Notes under the pieces: model-generated
Databases searched by the model: none
Told to the model about the DNA's origin: nothing
What the model saw: only the letters and a program-made list of their open reading frames with translations
In this document: positions 23,821 through 31,325 of the stretch, in pieces
Position numbering within the stretch: position 1 is the stretch's first letter
Layout of the letters: each line of letters starts with the position of its first letter
IMG/VR virus record: IMGVR_UViG_3300048930_000172
Coordinates: 1-39,028 of that record
Length of the DNA: 39,028 bases
DNA from: a virus
Reading direction: 5' to 3' (one strand)
Position numbers and translations under genes: made by a program

Positions 23821-24699
23821 GTGAGTGGATTCTTGACCGACATGGCGGGCGTGCTGCGCGAGGCTGGCCTGCTTGTCGTCGAGGTGCCGGGCTGGCAGAC
23901 TCGGGCACGATCAGGTGGCGCACCGTACGCGTCCGGTCGCCCCGTTGCGGTCATGGTGCATCACACTGCGTCGCCGCCTCGCACCGACGGGGCGAACGAC
24001 GTCAGCTACATCATCTCCGGCTCACCCGTCGCACCAGTCGCGAACCTCTACATCGACAGGGCTGGCACCGTCTGGGTGTGCGCTGCTGGCCCGACGAACA
24101 CGAACGGGGCAGGTGGTCCGCTCGGGACCGTCCCGAAGGATCAGATGAACGCCCACGCGATCGGCATCGAGATCGCCAACGCCGGCACCGGGGAGTCGTA
24201 CCCGTCGTTCCAGCAGGACGCCACCCTCGCCACGGTGCGGGCACTCACCGCCCGATATGGCATCGGCCAGGTGTACTCACACTTCGAGTGGGCACCATCC
24301 CGCAAGATCGACCCGTCCGGCCAGTCGCGCTGGTCACCGAACGGCGGCAAGTGGAACATGGATGCGTTCCGTGCCGAAGTGTTCGCCGCCGCCCCTCCCC
24401 CCGACCCGATCGTTCCACCAGAAGGAGCACCAGAAATGTTCGCATTCGTCATCACCAATGCGCCGACGTCAGCAGTCAAGGAGACGTGGACACTGTGTGA
24501 CGGCACGCAGCTTTCACACATCGTCGACGGTCACGCCGCCGAAGTGTTCATGTCGCTGCCTGGCTTCCAGATCGTGCGTGCCAAGAACGCCGATCAGGTG
24601 GCAGGCGTCATCAAGTCGTGTGTCACCATGAACGACTGCCCGCCCGAATGGGTTGGCACCGGGTGGGAGGCGCTGTGGGCGAAGCAGCGCGCCATCTGA
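23821..24699 (+). CDS. N-acetylmuramoyl-L-alanine amidase endolysin
   Basis: This enzyme cleaves the amide bond between the glycan and the stem peptide of peptidoglycan at the end of infection. The N-terminal amidase_2/PGRP domain (about residues 35-185) has the zinc ligands His47/His48 (MVHHTAS), His154 (YSHFEWAPSRK) and a position usually Cys or Asp (Asp164 in KIDPSG). Glu117 (GIEIAN) is the likely catalytic partner. A Pro-rich linker (about 191-203, PPPDPIVPPEG) leads to an unrecognised C-terminal domain of about 90 residues, probably cell-wall binding. GTG 23821 is chosen from the -10 spacing; ATG 23812 and the more distant 23788 are alternatives. It is followed by three membrane proteins. 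Confidence 0.92.
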   Translation: MSGFLTDMAGVLREAGLLVVEVPGWQTRARSGGAPYASGRPVAVMVHHTASPPRTDGANDVSYIISGSPVAPVANLYIDRAGTVWVCAAGPTNTNGAGGPLGTVPKDQMNAHAIGIEIANAGTGESYPSFQQDATLATVRALTARYGIGQVYSHFEWAPSRKIDPSGQSRWSPNGGKWNMDAFRAEVFAAAPPPDPIVPPEGAPEMFAFVITNAPTSAVKETWTLCDGTQLSHIVDGHAAEVFMSLPGFQIVRAKNADQVAGVIKSCVTMNDCPPEWVGTGWEALWAKQRAI

Positions 24700-25052
24700 T
24701 GGGGGGCGGCCTCACCGAGTCGAAGGTGATGACAGCGTTCTGGGCGCTGATTGCCGTCGGATGGCTTGTTCTCGGCACGAACTCTGATCGTGTCCCGTGG
24801 GGCAGTGAACTGTTCTGGGTCACCGTGTCGGCGGTTGCTGCCGGCGCTGCACTCGCCGCCGCCCGCTACCGGACGGTGTTCGCGTTGCGGTCCTACGTGT
24901 TCATCACGACCACGATCGGTGCGATACGGTCGTGTGCGTACCTGTCATCCAACGCTGGCGGGCCTGCGGCGGTGTGGTTCCTGTTCGCATTGACCACGAT
25001 GGGCGGATACCTGCTGTATGTGGACTACATCGAGAAACGGAAAGTGAACTGA
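24699..25052 (+). CDS. Putative holin, multi-pass membrane protein
   Basis: The 117-residue product has three or four hydrophobic segments: about 12-28 (AFWALIAVGWLVLG), 37-56 (VTVSAVAAGAALAA), a weaker one near 62-78, and 90-110. It ends in a charged tail. The ATG overlaps the amidase stop (tgATG). Size, hydrophobicity and position fit a holin that would release the amidase. This is inference; the two following genes are equally plausible. Confidence 0.65.
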   Translation: MGGGLTESKVMTAFWALIAVGWLVLGTNSDRVPWGSELFWVTVSAVAAGAALAAARYRTVFALRSYVFITTTIGAIRSCAYLSSNAGGPAAVWFLFALTTMGGYLLYVDYIEKRKVN

Positions 25053-25279
25053 TGGAGTCCAACCCGATCAACCTCAACAATCCCCCGAAGTTCTACATCG
25101 TCATCCTCGCGCTCGTCTGTATCACGATCCTGATGATCACGGGCACGATTGACTCCGACGCCGGATTGGGGTTGCTCGGGCTGATCGTCGGCTACGCAGT
25201 CGGCAACGGCATCGCAGCGAAGCAGGGTGAACCGATCGAGCCCATCGTCGGGCACCAGCACAAGGAGGACTACGAATGA
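25052..25279 (+). CDS. Small membrane protein, holin-like
   Basis: The 75-residue product has two hydrophobic segments (about 14-32, FYIVILALVCITILMI, and 39-56, LGLLGLIVGYAVGNGI) and a charged C-terminus. Overlapping start and stop codons couple it to both neighbours. Its hairpin topology fits a class II holin or antiholin. Confidence 0.6.
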   Translation: MESNPINLNNPPKFYIVILALVCITILMITGTIDSDAGLGLLGLIVGYAVGNGIAAKQGEPIEPIVGHQHKEDYE

Positions 25280-25539
25280 GTGAAGCACTGACGGCTGCCG
25301 GAGGGCTGTTCACGTCGATCCCTGCCGGTGTTCGGCGCACGCTCTACGGGCTGTTCGGTCTGGTGATCGTGCTCGAGGGCATCTTCGATGTGCTGCCGGA
25401 GGATTGGAGCCTCAAGTTGATCGCTCTGTGGGGCGTGTTCAACAGTCTGATGGCGCTCGCGAACTCGACGGTTGCCCCTCTGCCGCCACCCCCGCCCAAT
25501 GGTGGCGTGGAGCCTGCGTTCCCCGACGAATTCCCGTAG
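25276..25539 (+). CDS. Small membrane protein of the lysis cassette
   Basis: The 87-residue product has two hydrophobic regions (about 22-42 and 46-64) and ends in a Pro-rich acidic tail. It starts in an ATGA overlap with the previous gene and is the last gene of the lysis group. It could be a third holin-like protein or a regulator of lysis timing. Confidence 0.6.
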   Translation: MSEALTAAGGLFTSIPAGVRRTLYGLFGLVIVLEGIFDVLPEDWSLKLIALWGVFNSLMALANSTVAPLPPPPPNGGVEPAFPDEFP

Positions 25540-25557
25540 TCGTCATGTAGTTGGGGG

Positions 25558-25587
25558 TTGCCCCGGTGTAGCGGGGTCGTGTAAGCT
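25558..25587 (+). promoter_or_regulatory. Promoter of the HTH-recombination group
   Basis: TTGCCC (25558-25563), an 18-bp spacer and TAAGCT (25582-25587) precede the ATG at 25595 by 7 nt. This is the rightward start with the best -35 match. Confidence 0.55.
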
Positions 25588-25594
25588 CGTTGTC

Positions 25595-25819
25595 ATGACG
25601 AAACGAGTGACTACTCCCCCTTCCGCGTCGGTCAAGGTGTACGACGTGTCCGTCCGGGCCGCAGCCGAGAGGCTGGATGTGTCCACCGAGACGATCAAGC
25701 GGTGGGCGCGTGCCGAACGCATTGACGCCCGCAAGAACATCTCCGGCAACTGGGTGTTCAACCTGGCCGATGTCGATGCCATGCGCGATCGCAACGTCGT
25801 GGTCGAGACGCTGTCATGA
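25595..25819 (+). CDS. Helix-turn-helix DNA-binding protein
   Basis: The 74-residue product contains a MerR/excisionase-type HTH (about residues 20-55: VRAAAERLDVSTETIKRWARAERI) and then ISGNWVFNLADVDAM, the usual beta-wing ending of HTH_17 domains. It could be a transcription regulator of the recombination genes, or an excisionase-like protein. No integrase is seen, so regulator is preferred. It starts leaderlessly after a -10 box, and its stop overlaps the mini-ORF at 25816. Confidence 0.8.
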   Translation: MTKRVTTPPSASVKVYDVSVRAAAERLDVSTETIKRWARAERIDARKNISGNWVFNLADVDAMRDRNVVVETLS

Positions 25820-25854
25820 CCGGCGCATACCGAGCAGGAAGGACCGCGACGTGA
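25816..25854 (+). CDS. 12-residue mini-ORF coupled to both neighbours
   Basis: The ORF encodes MTGAYRAGRTAT. Its ATG overlaps the HTH gene stop (ATGA), and its TGA overlaps the GTG of the next gene (GTGA). A nearly identical mini-ORF (MSGAYRAGRAV) occurs at 35454-35489, also between two genes. The DNA also carries the ribosome site (GCAGGAAGG) of the next gene, so conservation may serve translation coupling rather than the peptide. Expression as a peptide is unproven. Confidence 0.45.
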   Translation: MTGAYRAGRTAT

Positions 25855-26501
25855 GCGAGACGTACACCGACGAAGTCCTCATTGCCAGGGCCATCGAGAA
25901 CGGCTGGGAGCAGTGCATCGAAGTCACCGACCGTTGGCCTGGTCGGCCTGGGTTCCCGTTCACGGGGTGGAAGAAGACAACCAGCGCCCGCCACATGGAG
26001 CCAGGCAAGGAGTACGAGGAGTGGGTAGGCGACTACCCCAACAGAGAGAAGCGGACATACATCGCTACCTGGGCGCACGACCCTCGCAAGGCGTTCTCCC
26101 ACGAGGATCGCTGCGGCGAGTGTGGTAAGTGGGTCGAGTACGGCGGGATGATGGGCTATCTCGGCGACGTGCGCCGAGAGTTCTGCTGGAACTGCAACCA
26201 CTGGTTGCAGCGGATCGCGGATTTCGCCAAGCCAGACCCTCGCCACGAGCGGGCGGTCATAGACCAGGCCAACGGTCGATTCATCTACACCATCGGCAAT
26301 GCCACCCGCCCGTCCTCGCACAACGGATTCGGTGGGTCGTGGTTCACGATCCTGTTTGACGATGGCACCGAGCGCAAGACGTGTGATCTGTGGTCGGGCG
26401 GCGAGGTGCCCGAGCGATTCCATGACCGCATCCACACCAACGCCCGCTTCGTGCTACCGCAAGCACCCAGCCCATACCCGAAGGTAAGTGACGAGTCATG
26501 A
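25851..26501 (+). CDS. Hypothetical protein with two CxxC motifs
   Basis: The 216-residue product has CGECGKW near residue 86 and CWNCNHW near residue 110, a probable zinc ribbon. Trp- and Arg-rich flanks and a C-terminal stretch (SWFTILFDDGTERKTCDLWSGG) follow. No family is recognised. The GTG at 25851 overlaps the mini-ORF stop. Its position before the nuclease and annealing genes suggests involvement in DNA or RNA binding. Its stop overlaps the next ATG. Confidence 0.7.
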   Translation: MSETYTDEVLIARAIENGWEQCIEVTDRWPGRPGFPFTGWKKTTSARHMEPGKEYEEWVGDYPNREKRTYIATWAHDPRKAFSHEDRCGECGKWVEYGGMMGYLGDVRREFCWNCNHWLQRIADFAKPDPRHERAVIDQANGRFIYTIGNATRPSSHNGFGGSWFTILFDDGTERKTCDLWSGGEVPERFHDRIHTNARFVLPQAPSPYPKVSDES

Positions 26502-27415
26502 ACACGTTCACGATCGACAAGCCTGACGACCGCTTCGCATGGTTGGAGGCCAGGCACGGTCATTTCAATGCGTCGTCGGCTGCGGTGCTGTACGACAGGC
26601 ACCCGTTCCAGACGGCGGCGGACTACGCCGTTGAGAAGCTGGGCGCGGTCAGCGACGAACCGGCCACCGACCCGATGAACCGTGGCCGACACTTGGAAGC
26701 GGGCATCGCCGACTGGTTCGGTGAGACGATGGGGTGGACGCTGATCGAATCCCCGGTGCTGCACGGCTACGGGCCGCTGCTCGCCACCGTCGACCGGTTC
26801 GTGGCGCAGACCGGATCACCCGTCGAGATCAAGACGGTGTCCTACTACACGTCCGAGCCTTTGCCGTACTGGTTGGACCAGTGCCAGGCGATCCTGGCTT
26901 GCACCGACACCGACACGCTGTATCTGGTGTGGATGGATGCGTCGATGACGTTGCAGTGGTGCGAGGTGGACCGCGACGAGGCGCACATCGCCGACATGGT
27001 GGACCGGGCCGAGCGGTTCATGGCGGCGATCGAGTTGGGCATGATGCCGGACTGGATTACGCCCGAGTCGCAGCACATCGCGGCGTTGCACCCCGATCCG
27101 GTGGGCGAGGTCGAGTTGGACGATGACACCGTCGCGTTGCTGCGTGACTTCGCTGACCATCGCGACGCGGTCAAGTACCACGAGGCCGAGATGAAGGCGA
27201 TCAAGGATCGGGTGGCGAACGTGCTCGGTGAGCACGAGGCTGGCGTGCGCGATGGGCAGACGGTCGTGTCGTGGTCGAAGGTGAAGGGCCGGTCGTCGTT
27301 CGATCAGGCTGCGTTCAAGGCTGACCATCCCGAGATGGTCGGCAAGTACACCCGTGTCGGGTCACCGTCACGGCGATTCATGGTGAACATCGCAACAGGA
27401 GGGGAAGAAGAATGA
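26498..27415 (+). CDS. YqaJ/lambda-exonuclease-family recombination nuclease
   Basis: The 305-residue product is the strand-resecting half of a phage recombination pair. It has the PD-(D/E)XK nuclease motifs of the YqaJ family: a GRHLEAGIADW helix (Gly63, Glu67), TVDRF (Asp99), VEIKT (Glu110 and Lys112) and a Gln-containing helix (YWLDQCQAI, Gln128). It digests one strand from double-strand ends to expose single strands for annealing. It overlaps the annealing-protein gene by 4 bases, and a start-proximal GAAGG site is visible. No recognisable replication enzyme accompanies it. Confidence 0.9.
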   Translation: MNTFTIDKPDDRFAWLEARHGHFNASSAAVLYDRHPFQTAADYAVEKLGAVSDEPATDPMNRGRHLEAGIADWFGETMGWTLIESPVLHGYGPLLATVDRFVAQTGSPVEIKTVSYYTSEPLPYWLDQCQAILACTDTDTLYLVWMDASMTLQWCEVDRDEAHIADMVDRAERFMAAIELGMMPDWITPESQHIAALHPDPVGEVELDDDTVALLRDFADHRDAVKYHEAEMKAIKDRVANVLGEHEAGVRDGQTVVSWSKVKGRSSFDQAAFKADHPEMVGKYTRVGSPSRRFMVNIATGGEEE

Positions 27416-28410
27416 GCAGGCTTACAGATGAACAGATCGAGGTGCTGTTGCGCCCGATCAAGCCGAGCAGGGTCCACAAGTTGGACGGGATGTCACACGT
27501 CGAAGCGTTCGACATCCGCGCCACGCTCACCCGCATGTTTGGCTTCGGGCGTTGGGATGAGGTTGCGCTCGAGCCGACGGTACTGTTGTACGAGCAGGAG
27601 ACGACCACGAAGGCGGGCAAGCCTGCGTTTAAGGTGGCCTACCGGGCGTCTCGGCGGCTGGTGGTGCGTGATGGTGACGGCGAGTTGCTGTGTTCGCACG
27701 ACGGCAGTGCGGTGGGTGAGTCTGTGATGCCGGACTTCAAGCGGGGCGACGCGCACGACATGGCGATCAAGACTGCCGAGTCGCAGGCATTGAAGCGGGC
27801 GGCGATCAATCTCGGCGATCAATTTGGTCTGTCGTTGTACGCGAAAGGTTCGACCGGCGCTGTCGTCAAGGCGGTGGTCGGGTTCGAGCCTGCGGCGTCG
27901 GGGTTCGTGGAGCCCGAGCCCGTGGAGATGGGGCCGGATGATCCCGAGCCCGATGAGTTCAAGCCTGCCGAGCCGAAGGTGTTGTCGGAGGCCAACCTCG
28001 CCAAGTTCAACGAGGCGTGCAACGAGGCCGGGCTGGCTCCTGCCGCGGTGATGGGCAGCGCGTTCCCTTCTGGTGCGCCTGAGCCGTTGCTCGACACTCA
28101 CCTTCCGGTGATGAGGGATTCTTTCAAGCGGATGAAGGCGGCGCTTGCGCCCGAGGTCGTGGACGATGCGCCCGAGGCTGGCGTGAAGCTGGCTTCGGAT
28201 GCGCAGGTCGATGAACGACCGGCACCGAGGGGGATGGTTGGGCTCATCAAGAAGGCGTACTCGGATGCCGGCGTGGTGGATCGGCTTGAACAACTACGGC
28301 TCACGGCCGAGAGGTTGGGGTTGCCGGAGGTTCCTGCCACGCATTCAACGCTGAGTCGCGCTCAAGCGGGTCGGCTACTGGACATCATGGAGATGGAGGC
28401 GGGCAAATGA
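27412..28410 (+). CDS. Rad52-family single-strand annealing protein
   Basis: The 332-residue product has the Rad52/22-type core (about residues 20-145): a VHKLDGMSHVEAFDIRATL helix, FGRWD, a beta-hairpin region, and the conserved KRGDAHDMAIKTAESQALKRA segment leading to NLGDQFGLSLY. The acidic Pro/Glu linker (about 155-200) and a second helical C-terminal region (about 260-330) are typical variable extensions. It would anneal the strands exposed by the adjacent exonuclease, acting in recombination-dependent replication or host takeover repair. ATGA overlaps link it to the nuclease and to the next ORF. Confidence 0.9.
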   Translation: MSRLTDEQIEVLLRPIKPSRVHKLDGMSHVEAFDIRATLTRMFGFGRWDEVALEPTVLLYEQETTTKAGKPAFKVAYRASRRLVVRDGDGELLCSHDGSAVGESVMPDFKRGDAHDMAIKTAESQALKRAAINLGDQFGLSLYAKGSTGAVVKAVVGFEPAASGFVEPEPVEMGPDDPEPDEFKPAEPKVLSEANLAKFNEACNEAGLAPAAVMGSAFPSGAPEPLLDTHLPVMRDSFKRMKAALAPEVVDDAPEAGVKLASDAQVDERPAPRGMVGLIKKAYSDAGVVDRLEQLRLTAERLGLPEVPATHSTLSRAQAGRLLDIMEMEAGK

Positions 28411-28607
28411 GACGCTTTGATGAGTTGCGAACGATGATTGCCGCCAGCGCCGACGACTGCGTGTTGTGGCCCTACGCTCGGATCGGCGGAGGTTCCAGTG
28501 AGCGATTTCATGCGGGTGGCGCGGTCGTTTGCGTGGCAGCAGTCGATGGCGATGCGTGGCTATGCACGCATGGGGGTGGTGGTGTGTCATCCGCAGTCGT
28601 CGCGTGA
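28407..28607 (+). pseudogene. HNH endonuclease N-terminal remnant
   Basis: The frame starts MRRFDELRTMIAASADDCVLWPYAR. Its first ~30 residues match the N-terminal motif common to the three HNH proteins (xFDxL...TDEC.xWPxAx). The rest of the HNH domain is absent and the frame runs into the downstream gene. The frame stays open to 28607. It is probably a decayed homing endonuclease, although a functional 66-residue product cannot be excluded. Confidence 0.55.
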
Positions 28608-28686
28608 CGTGCTCGACGAGGCGTTGGAGGTGGGTGACGTCGGTGCATGGCATGAGGTCGTGGTCGTCGATGTGGCTTCCCCGTGA
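28498..28686 (+). CDS. Small hypothetical protein at the end of the rightward block
   Basis: The 62-residue product starts VSDFMRVARSFAWQQSMAMRG and has no recognised family. The GTG at 28498 is preferred because a GGAGG site lies 5 nt upstream. The gene ends just before the bidirectional hairpin at 28693-28737 and overlaps the HNH remnant in another frame. Confidence 0.55.
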   Translation: MSDFMRVARSFAWQQSMAMRGYARMGVVVCHPQSSRDVLDEALEVGDVGAWHEVVVVDVASP

Positions 28687-28692
28687 ACGCAA

Positions 28693-28737
28693 CGATCCCC
28701 TCCCTGCTGACGCTGTTGCGTAGCGGGAAGGGGATCG
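28693..28737. terminator. Bidirectional hairpin terminator at convergence point
   Basis: A 15-bp stem (28693-28707 with 28723-28737; nine perfect base pairs CGATCCCCT/AGGGGATCG, then one mismatch and one G-T pair) and a 15-nt loop separate converging gene blocks. There is no T-tract on either side, so termination could need Rho, but the position strongly suggests a transcription stop in both directions. Confidence 0.6.
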
Positions 28738-28778
28738 CCGGGGGGTGCACGCCGAGGGGGGTGGCGCTGTCGTGAATG

Positions 28779-28916
28779 CTAGTCGTTGTCGCGTTCCCGG
28801 TCGTGATCGTCGTCGGCGTGGTCGGCGCGCCAGGCTTCGGCGGCCTGCTCGGGTGTGAGTTCGCCGGCTTCAACCATGCGGTCGAGGCGGGTTGCGTAGC
28901 TCGGTCCGATCTTCAT
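28779..28916 (-). CDS. Small hypothetical protein
   Basis: The 45-residue product begins MKIGPSYATRLDRMVEAGELTPE and is acidic at the end, with a predicted helix-turn pattern (LDRMVEAGELTPEQAAEAW). The ATG overlaps the stop of the gene at 28913-29620 (ATGA). A longer antisense reading is a shadow of that gene. It is the last leftward gene before the convergent hairpin. Function unknown. Confidence 0.6.
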   Translation of the reverse strand: MKIGPSYATRLDRMVEAGELTPEQAAEAWRADHADDDHDRERDND

Positions 28917-29620
28917 GACATCTCCATGTGAATCTCGTGGATCTCGTCTTGGCATCGGGCGATGTTGACGGGATCGGTGTCGGGTGAGTGGTGGATGAGG
29001 ATGGGGGAGTCGCCGGCGATGGCGCGTGCGGCTTCGGAGGCGTAGAGGTTCCAGGCCAGGGCGAGGGCGACGCTGCGGGTGGTCATGGTGGGGTCGAGGG
29101 CGACGACGGTGCCGTCTGCTGCGGGTGCGTGGTGGCCTTCGAGCATGATGCGCCAGTAGTAGGCGGCGCGGTCGGGGTGTAGGTGGGTGCGTTGCACGCT
29201 GAGGGTGACGTCTCCGTAGGTGCCGGCGATCTCGGGGCCGGGGAGGTATCCGTCGGCGGGGTCGGGCTCGGGTCGCCAGGTTTCGGGGATCAGGTCGTAC
29301 TGCTCGGGCAGGCAGTCGGGGCAGTAGTGCAGGGTGGTGCATGGCTGCTCGGTTGGCGAGCAAGGATCGTTGGCGGGGTGGTCGACCATCCGGCGATGGC
29401 GGGTGCAGCACTGGCGAACCTCGGTCATCGGCACGGTGCGGGTGGTGGTGGGTCCGGTGGGTTCCCAGTCGCATCGTCCGCACTCGTCGCAGTGGGCTTC
29501 GCATCCTTCGTGTCGGAGTTCGGCGAGCTGGTTGCGTTCGCTGTCGTCGAGGGCTCGGGTGGTGGGGACGGGGTAGGTGTGGGCGCGGCGTGGTGCGCCG
29601 TCGTTGTGCAGGGTGCTCAT
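28913..29620 (-). CDS. Cys-rich hypothetical protein
   Basis: The 235-residue product has an N-terminal half with multiple Cys pairs (CEAHCDECGRC near 40-50, RQCCTRH near 69-75 and CPDC near 100), suggesting one or more zinc-binding sites. The C-terminal half is ordinary (HLHPDRAAYYWRIMLEGHH). No family is recognised. The start overlaps the preceding gene's stop (caATGA), and it lies in the leftward small-gene block. Confidence 0.7.
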   Translation of the reverse strand: MSTLHNDGAPRRAHTYPVPTTRALDDSERNQLAELRHEGCEAHCDECGRCDWEPTGPTTTRTVPMTEVRQCCTRHRRMVDHPANDPCSPTEQPCTTLHYCPDCLPEQYDLIPETWRPEPDPADGYLPGPEIAGTYGDVTLSVQRTHLHPDRAAYYWRIMLEGHHAPAADGTVVALDPTMTTRSVALALAWNLYASEAARAIAGDSPILIHHSPDTDPVNIARCQDEIHEIHMEMS

Positions 29621-29778
29621 TGGTCGTTTCCGTTCTGTGTGGTGTCAGGGTCCGGTTCGTAGGGCTTCGGCTGCCAGGCGTGGATTCCGAGGCGGATGGC
29701 GTGGGCGTGGGCGTTGATCTCGTCGCGTGCTCGCAGGCAGTCGGCGTGGGTTCGGTCGATGGGTTCGTTGGGGGTCAT
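29617..29778 (-). CDS. Small hypothetical protein, 53 residues
   Basis: It starts MTPNEPIDRTHADCLRARDE and is predicted to be helical. It is coupled by ATGA overlaps to the gene before it (ending 29775) and to the gene after it (starting 29620), which makes it convincing despite its length. No recognised domain. Confidence 0.65.
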   Translation of the reverse strand: MTPNEPIDRTHADCLRARDEINAHAHAIRLGIHAWQPKPYEPDPDTTQNGNDQ

Positions 29779-30092
29779 GACGTCGCCTTCGGGAAGGGGT
29801 AGATGCGGCCGGTGGTCTGTTCCATGTCGGCTTCGATGGCGTGGGCCAGCTCTCGGTAGATGGCGGTGCGGGTGGTGATGATGGTGATGCAGTCGGCGGG
29901 GGTGTCGGCGAGGATGTCACCGCCAGGTATCGAGGCGTGCACGTCGAGGGTGCCGGCCCATCGGAGTTGGGCGGGTGTGCCGGGTTCGATGGTGAGGGTG
30001 CCGGGTCGGTGTGGGTATCCGGCGCGTATGGCTTCGGTGTGCATGGTGCGTGCGAGGCGGTCGGCGTCGTTCCAGGTGGGGTGGGTGGTCAT
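29775..30092 (-). CDS. Hypothetical protein, 105 residues
   Basis: It starts MTTHPTWNDADRLARTMHTE at 30092, in an ATGA overlap with the upstream gene. The C-terminal half shows mixed beta-alpha character (LDVHASIPGGDI, TRTAIYRELAHAIEADMEQ). No family is recognised. The long antisense frame extending to 30752 is not the gene. Confidence 0.6.
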   Translation of the reverse strand: MTTHPTWNDADRLARTMHTEAIRAGYPHRPGTLTIEPGTPAQLRWAGTLDVHASIPGGDILADTPADCITIITTRTAIYRELAHAIEADMEQTTGRIYPFPKATS

Positions 30093-30601
30093 GATGGGGT
30101 GGGTCCGATCTCGCGAGTGACGTGCGAGACTCCGCCGATTTTGCGGCGTCGGGTGTCGTCGTGGTCTGCTCCGTGCAGGTAGGTCACGGTGTGGATGGTG
30201 CCGTCGTTCTGCTCGAACACGTTGATGCCGAATGCTGGTCCGTCGATGGTGGTCACGGTGAACGTGGGGAATGCGACGACGCTGAGCCGGACGTGCGCGC
30301 TCGGCTTCGATCGGAGCACGGTGGTTCCGTCGGGTCGGTCGTCCATCGTGGGGCGGGGGAGTCCGTGGGGTGGGGTCGGGTCGGGGTCGACCAGGGGCTC
30401 GTGGCCGATGGCGTCGTTGACTCGGGCGAGAAAGGCGTCGTGGGTGGTCATGGTGGTGTCTCCTGTGGTTGCGGTGTTCGGGGTTGGGTCGTAGGGGTCG
30501 ATGGGGTCGTGTCGTTGTGTGCGGTGCGGCTTCGGTGCGGGGTCGTCGCGGTGTTCTGCGGCGAGGCTGTCGAGGTAGTCGGCGTGGTCTGTCCAGGTCA
30601 T
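30089..30601 (-). CDS. Hypothetical protein with two possible starts
   Basis: The 170-residue frame has a ribosome site (AGGAGACTG) before the ATG at 30601. It has a second in-frame ATG at 30451, which is preceded by the repeated cassette AGGAGACACCACC. The first 50 residues are low-complexity, Asp/Pro/His-rich and end in TTGDTT, which is the cassette itself translated. The remaining 120 residues (starting MTTHDAFLARVNDAIGHE) form a more ordinary domain. Two products or a fused small gene are equally likely. Confidence 0.65.
   Translation of the reverse strand: MTWTDHADYLDSLAAEHRDDPAPKPHRTQRHDPIDPYDPTPNTATTGDTTMTTHDAFLARVNDAIGHEPLVDPDPTPPHGLPRPTMDDRPDGTTVLRSKPSAHVRLSVVAFPTFTVTTIDGPAFGINVFEQNDGTIHTVTYLHGADHDDTRRRKIGGVSHVTREIGPTPS
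30452..30470 (-). promoter_or_regulatory. Repeated Shine-Dalgarno cassette
   Basis: AGGAGACACC lies just upstream of the ATG at 30451. The same cassette precedes starts at 31730, 35758 and 36808, with variants before 30601, 31325 and 33930. Confidence 0.6.
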
Positions 30602-30607
30602 CGTGGG

Positions 30608-30871
30608 TCAGTCTCCTTGTGTGGGCCAGCCGAGCGATCGGAACATCGCGCGGACTTGGGCGGGGTTGGATGGGTTGCGGGTGTCGGGGAGTGTGGGGGC
30701 GGTGCCGTGTGTGCATTCGGCTTCGGTGTGGGTGCCGGCGCAGACGGGGCATGATGCGGGCTCGGTGTGATCGAGCTGGTCGAACATGGCGAGCTGGTGG
30801 CGTTCGTTGTTGCGGCGGGTGACGGCGCGCTCGTTGGGTGTGGCGGGGTAGTCGAACATGCGGGCGGTCAT
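30608..30871 (-). CDS. Hypothetical protein, 87 residues, with CPVC motif
   Basis: It starts MTARMFDYPATPNERAVTRR at 30871 with AAGGAA about 13 nt upstream. The central CPVCAGTHTEAEC is a probable zinc site. It ends in the sequence WPTQGD, whose codons are the ribosome site of the next gene (AAGGAGAC). No family recognised. Confidence 0.6.
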   Translation of the reverse strand: MTARMFDYPATPNERAVTRRNNERHQLAMFDQLDHTEPASCPVCAGTHTEAECTHGTAPTLPDTRNPSNPAQVRAMFRSLGWPTQGD

Positions 30872-30876
30872 GGCGA

Positions 30877-31125
30877 TCAGGTTCCTTCGATCAGGTTGCG
30901 GATGGTGAGGACGTGGGCGGCGATGTAGTCGCGTTCGACTTCTCGGAGGTCGTCGCTGGTGCAGCCGATGGCGTGGGTTGCGAGGCGGCGGGCGGTGTCG
31001 ATTTGTTCGGGGCGGATCGGGCGGGCGCATTGGGTGAGGTACTGCCTCGCGGCGATCGTGATGCGGCTGTGATCCTCGGGGGTGAGGCGGGAGCCGTTGC
31101 GCTTCTCGGTGCGGGTGGTGGTCAT
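30877..31125 (-). CDS. Hypothetical helical protein, 82 residues
   Basis: It starts MTTTRTEKRNGSRLTPEDHS at 31125 in an ATGA overlap with the previous gene. It is charged and helical throughout (ARQYLTQCARPIRPEQIDTA, DLREVERDYIAAHVLTI). A larger frame extending to 31665 contains only a shadow region. The ribosome site of the next gene lies inside its last codons. No recognised family. Confidence 0.6.
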   Translation of the reverse strand: MTTTRTEKRNGSRLTPEDHSRITIAARQYLTQCARPIRPEQIDTARRLATHAIGCTSDDLREVERDYIAAHVLTIRNLIEGT

Positions 31126-31325
31126 CGTGCAACCTCGACAGTGTCGGCGTGCAGTGAGTGCAGGACGTGTCCGCCGGCCATGCGGACGGTGCGGTGGTCG
31201 ACTTCGGTGACGAGGCGGAATGCGCCTTCGTGCCAGATGTAGCGGCCGGGTCGGAGTCGGAAGATCGAGAGGGATCGGCCGGCGCTGGTGGTTGCCAGGG
31301 TGGCGGGTCGGGTGGTGGTGGTCAT
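31122..31325 (-). CDS. Small hypothetical protein, 67 residues
   Basis: It starts MTTTTRPATLATTSAGRSLS and has a beta-strand-rich core (LRPGRYIWHEGAFRLVTEV). It is preceded by AGGAGG in the variant cassette. No recognised family. Confidence 0.6.
   Translation of the reverse strand: MTTTTRPATLATTSAGRSLSIFRLRPGRYIWHEGAFRLVTEVDHRTVRMAGGHVLHSLHADTVEVAR

Noticed and set aside
25595-25819. Excisionase of a temperate phage
   Set aside because: The HTH fits excisionase or MerR families, but no integrase, attachment site or repressor was recognised, so temperance is not supported.
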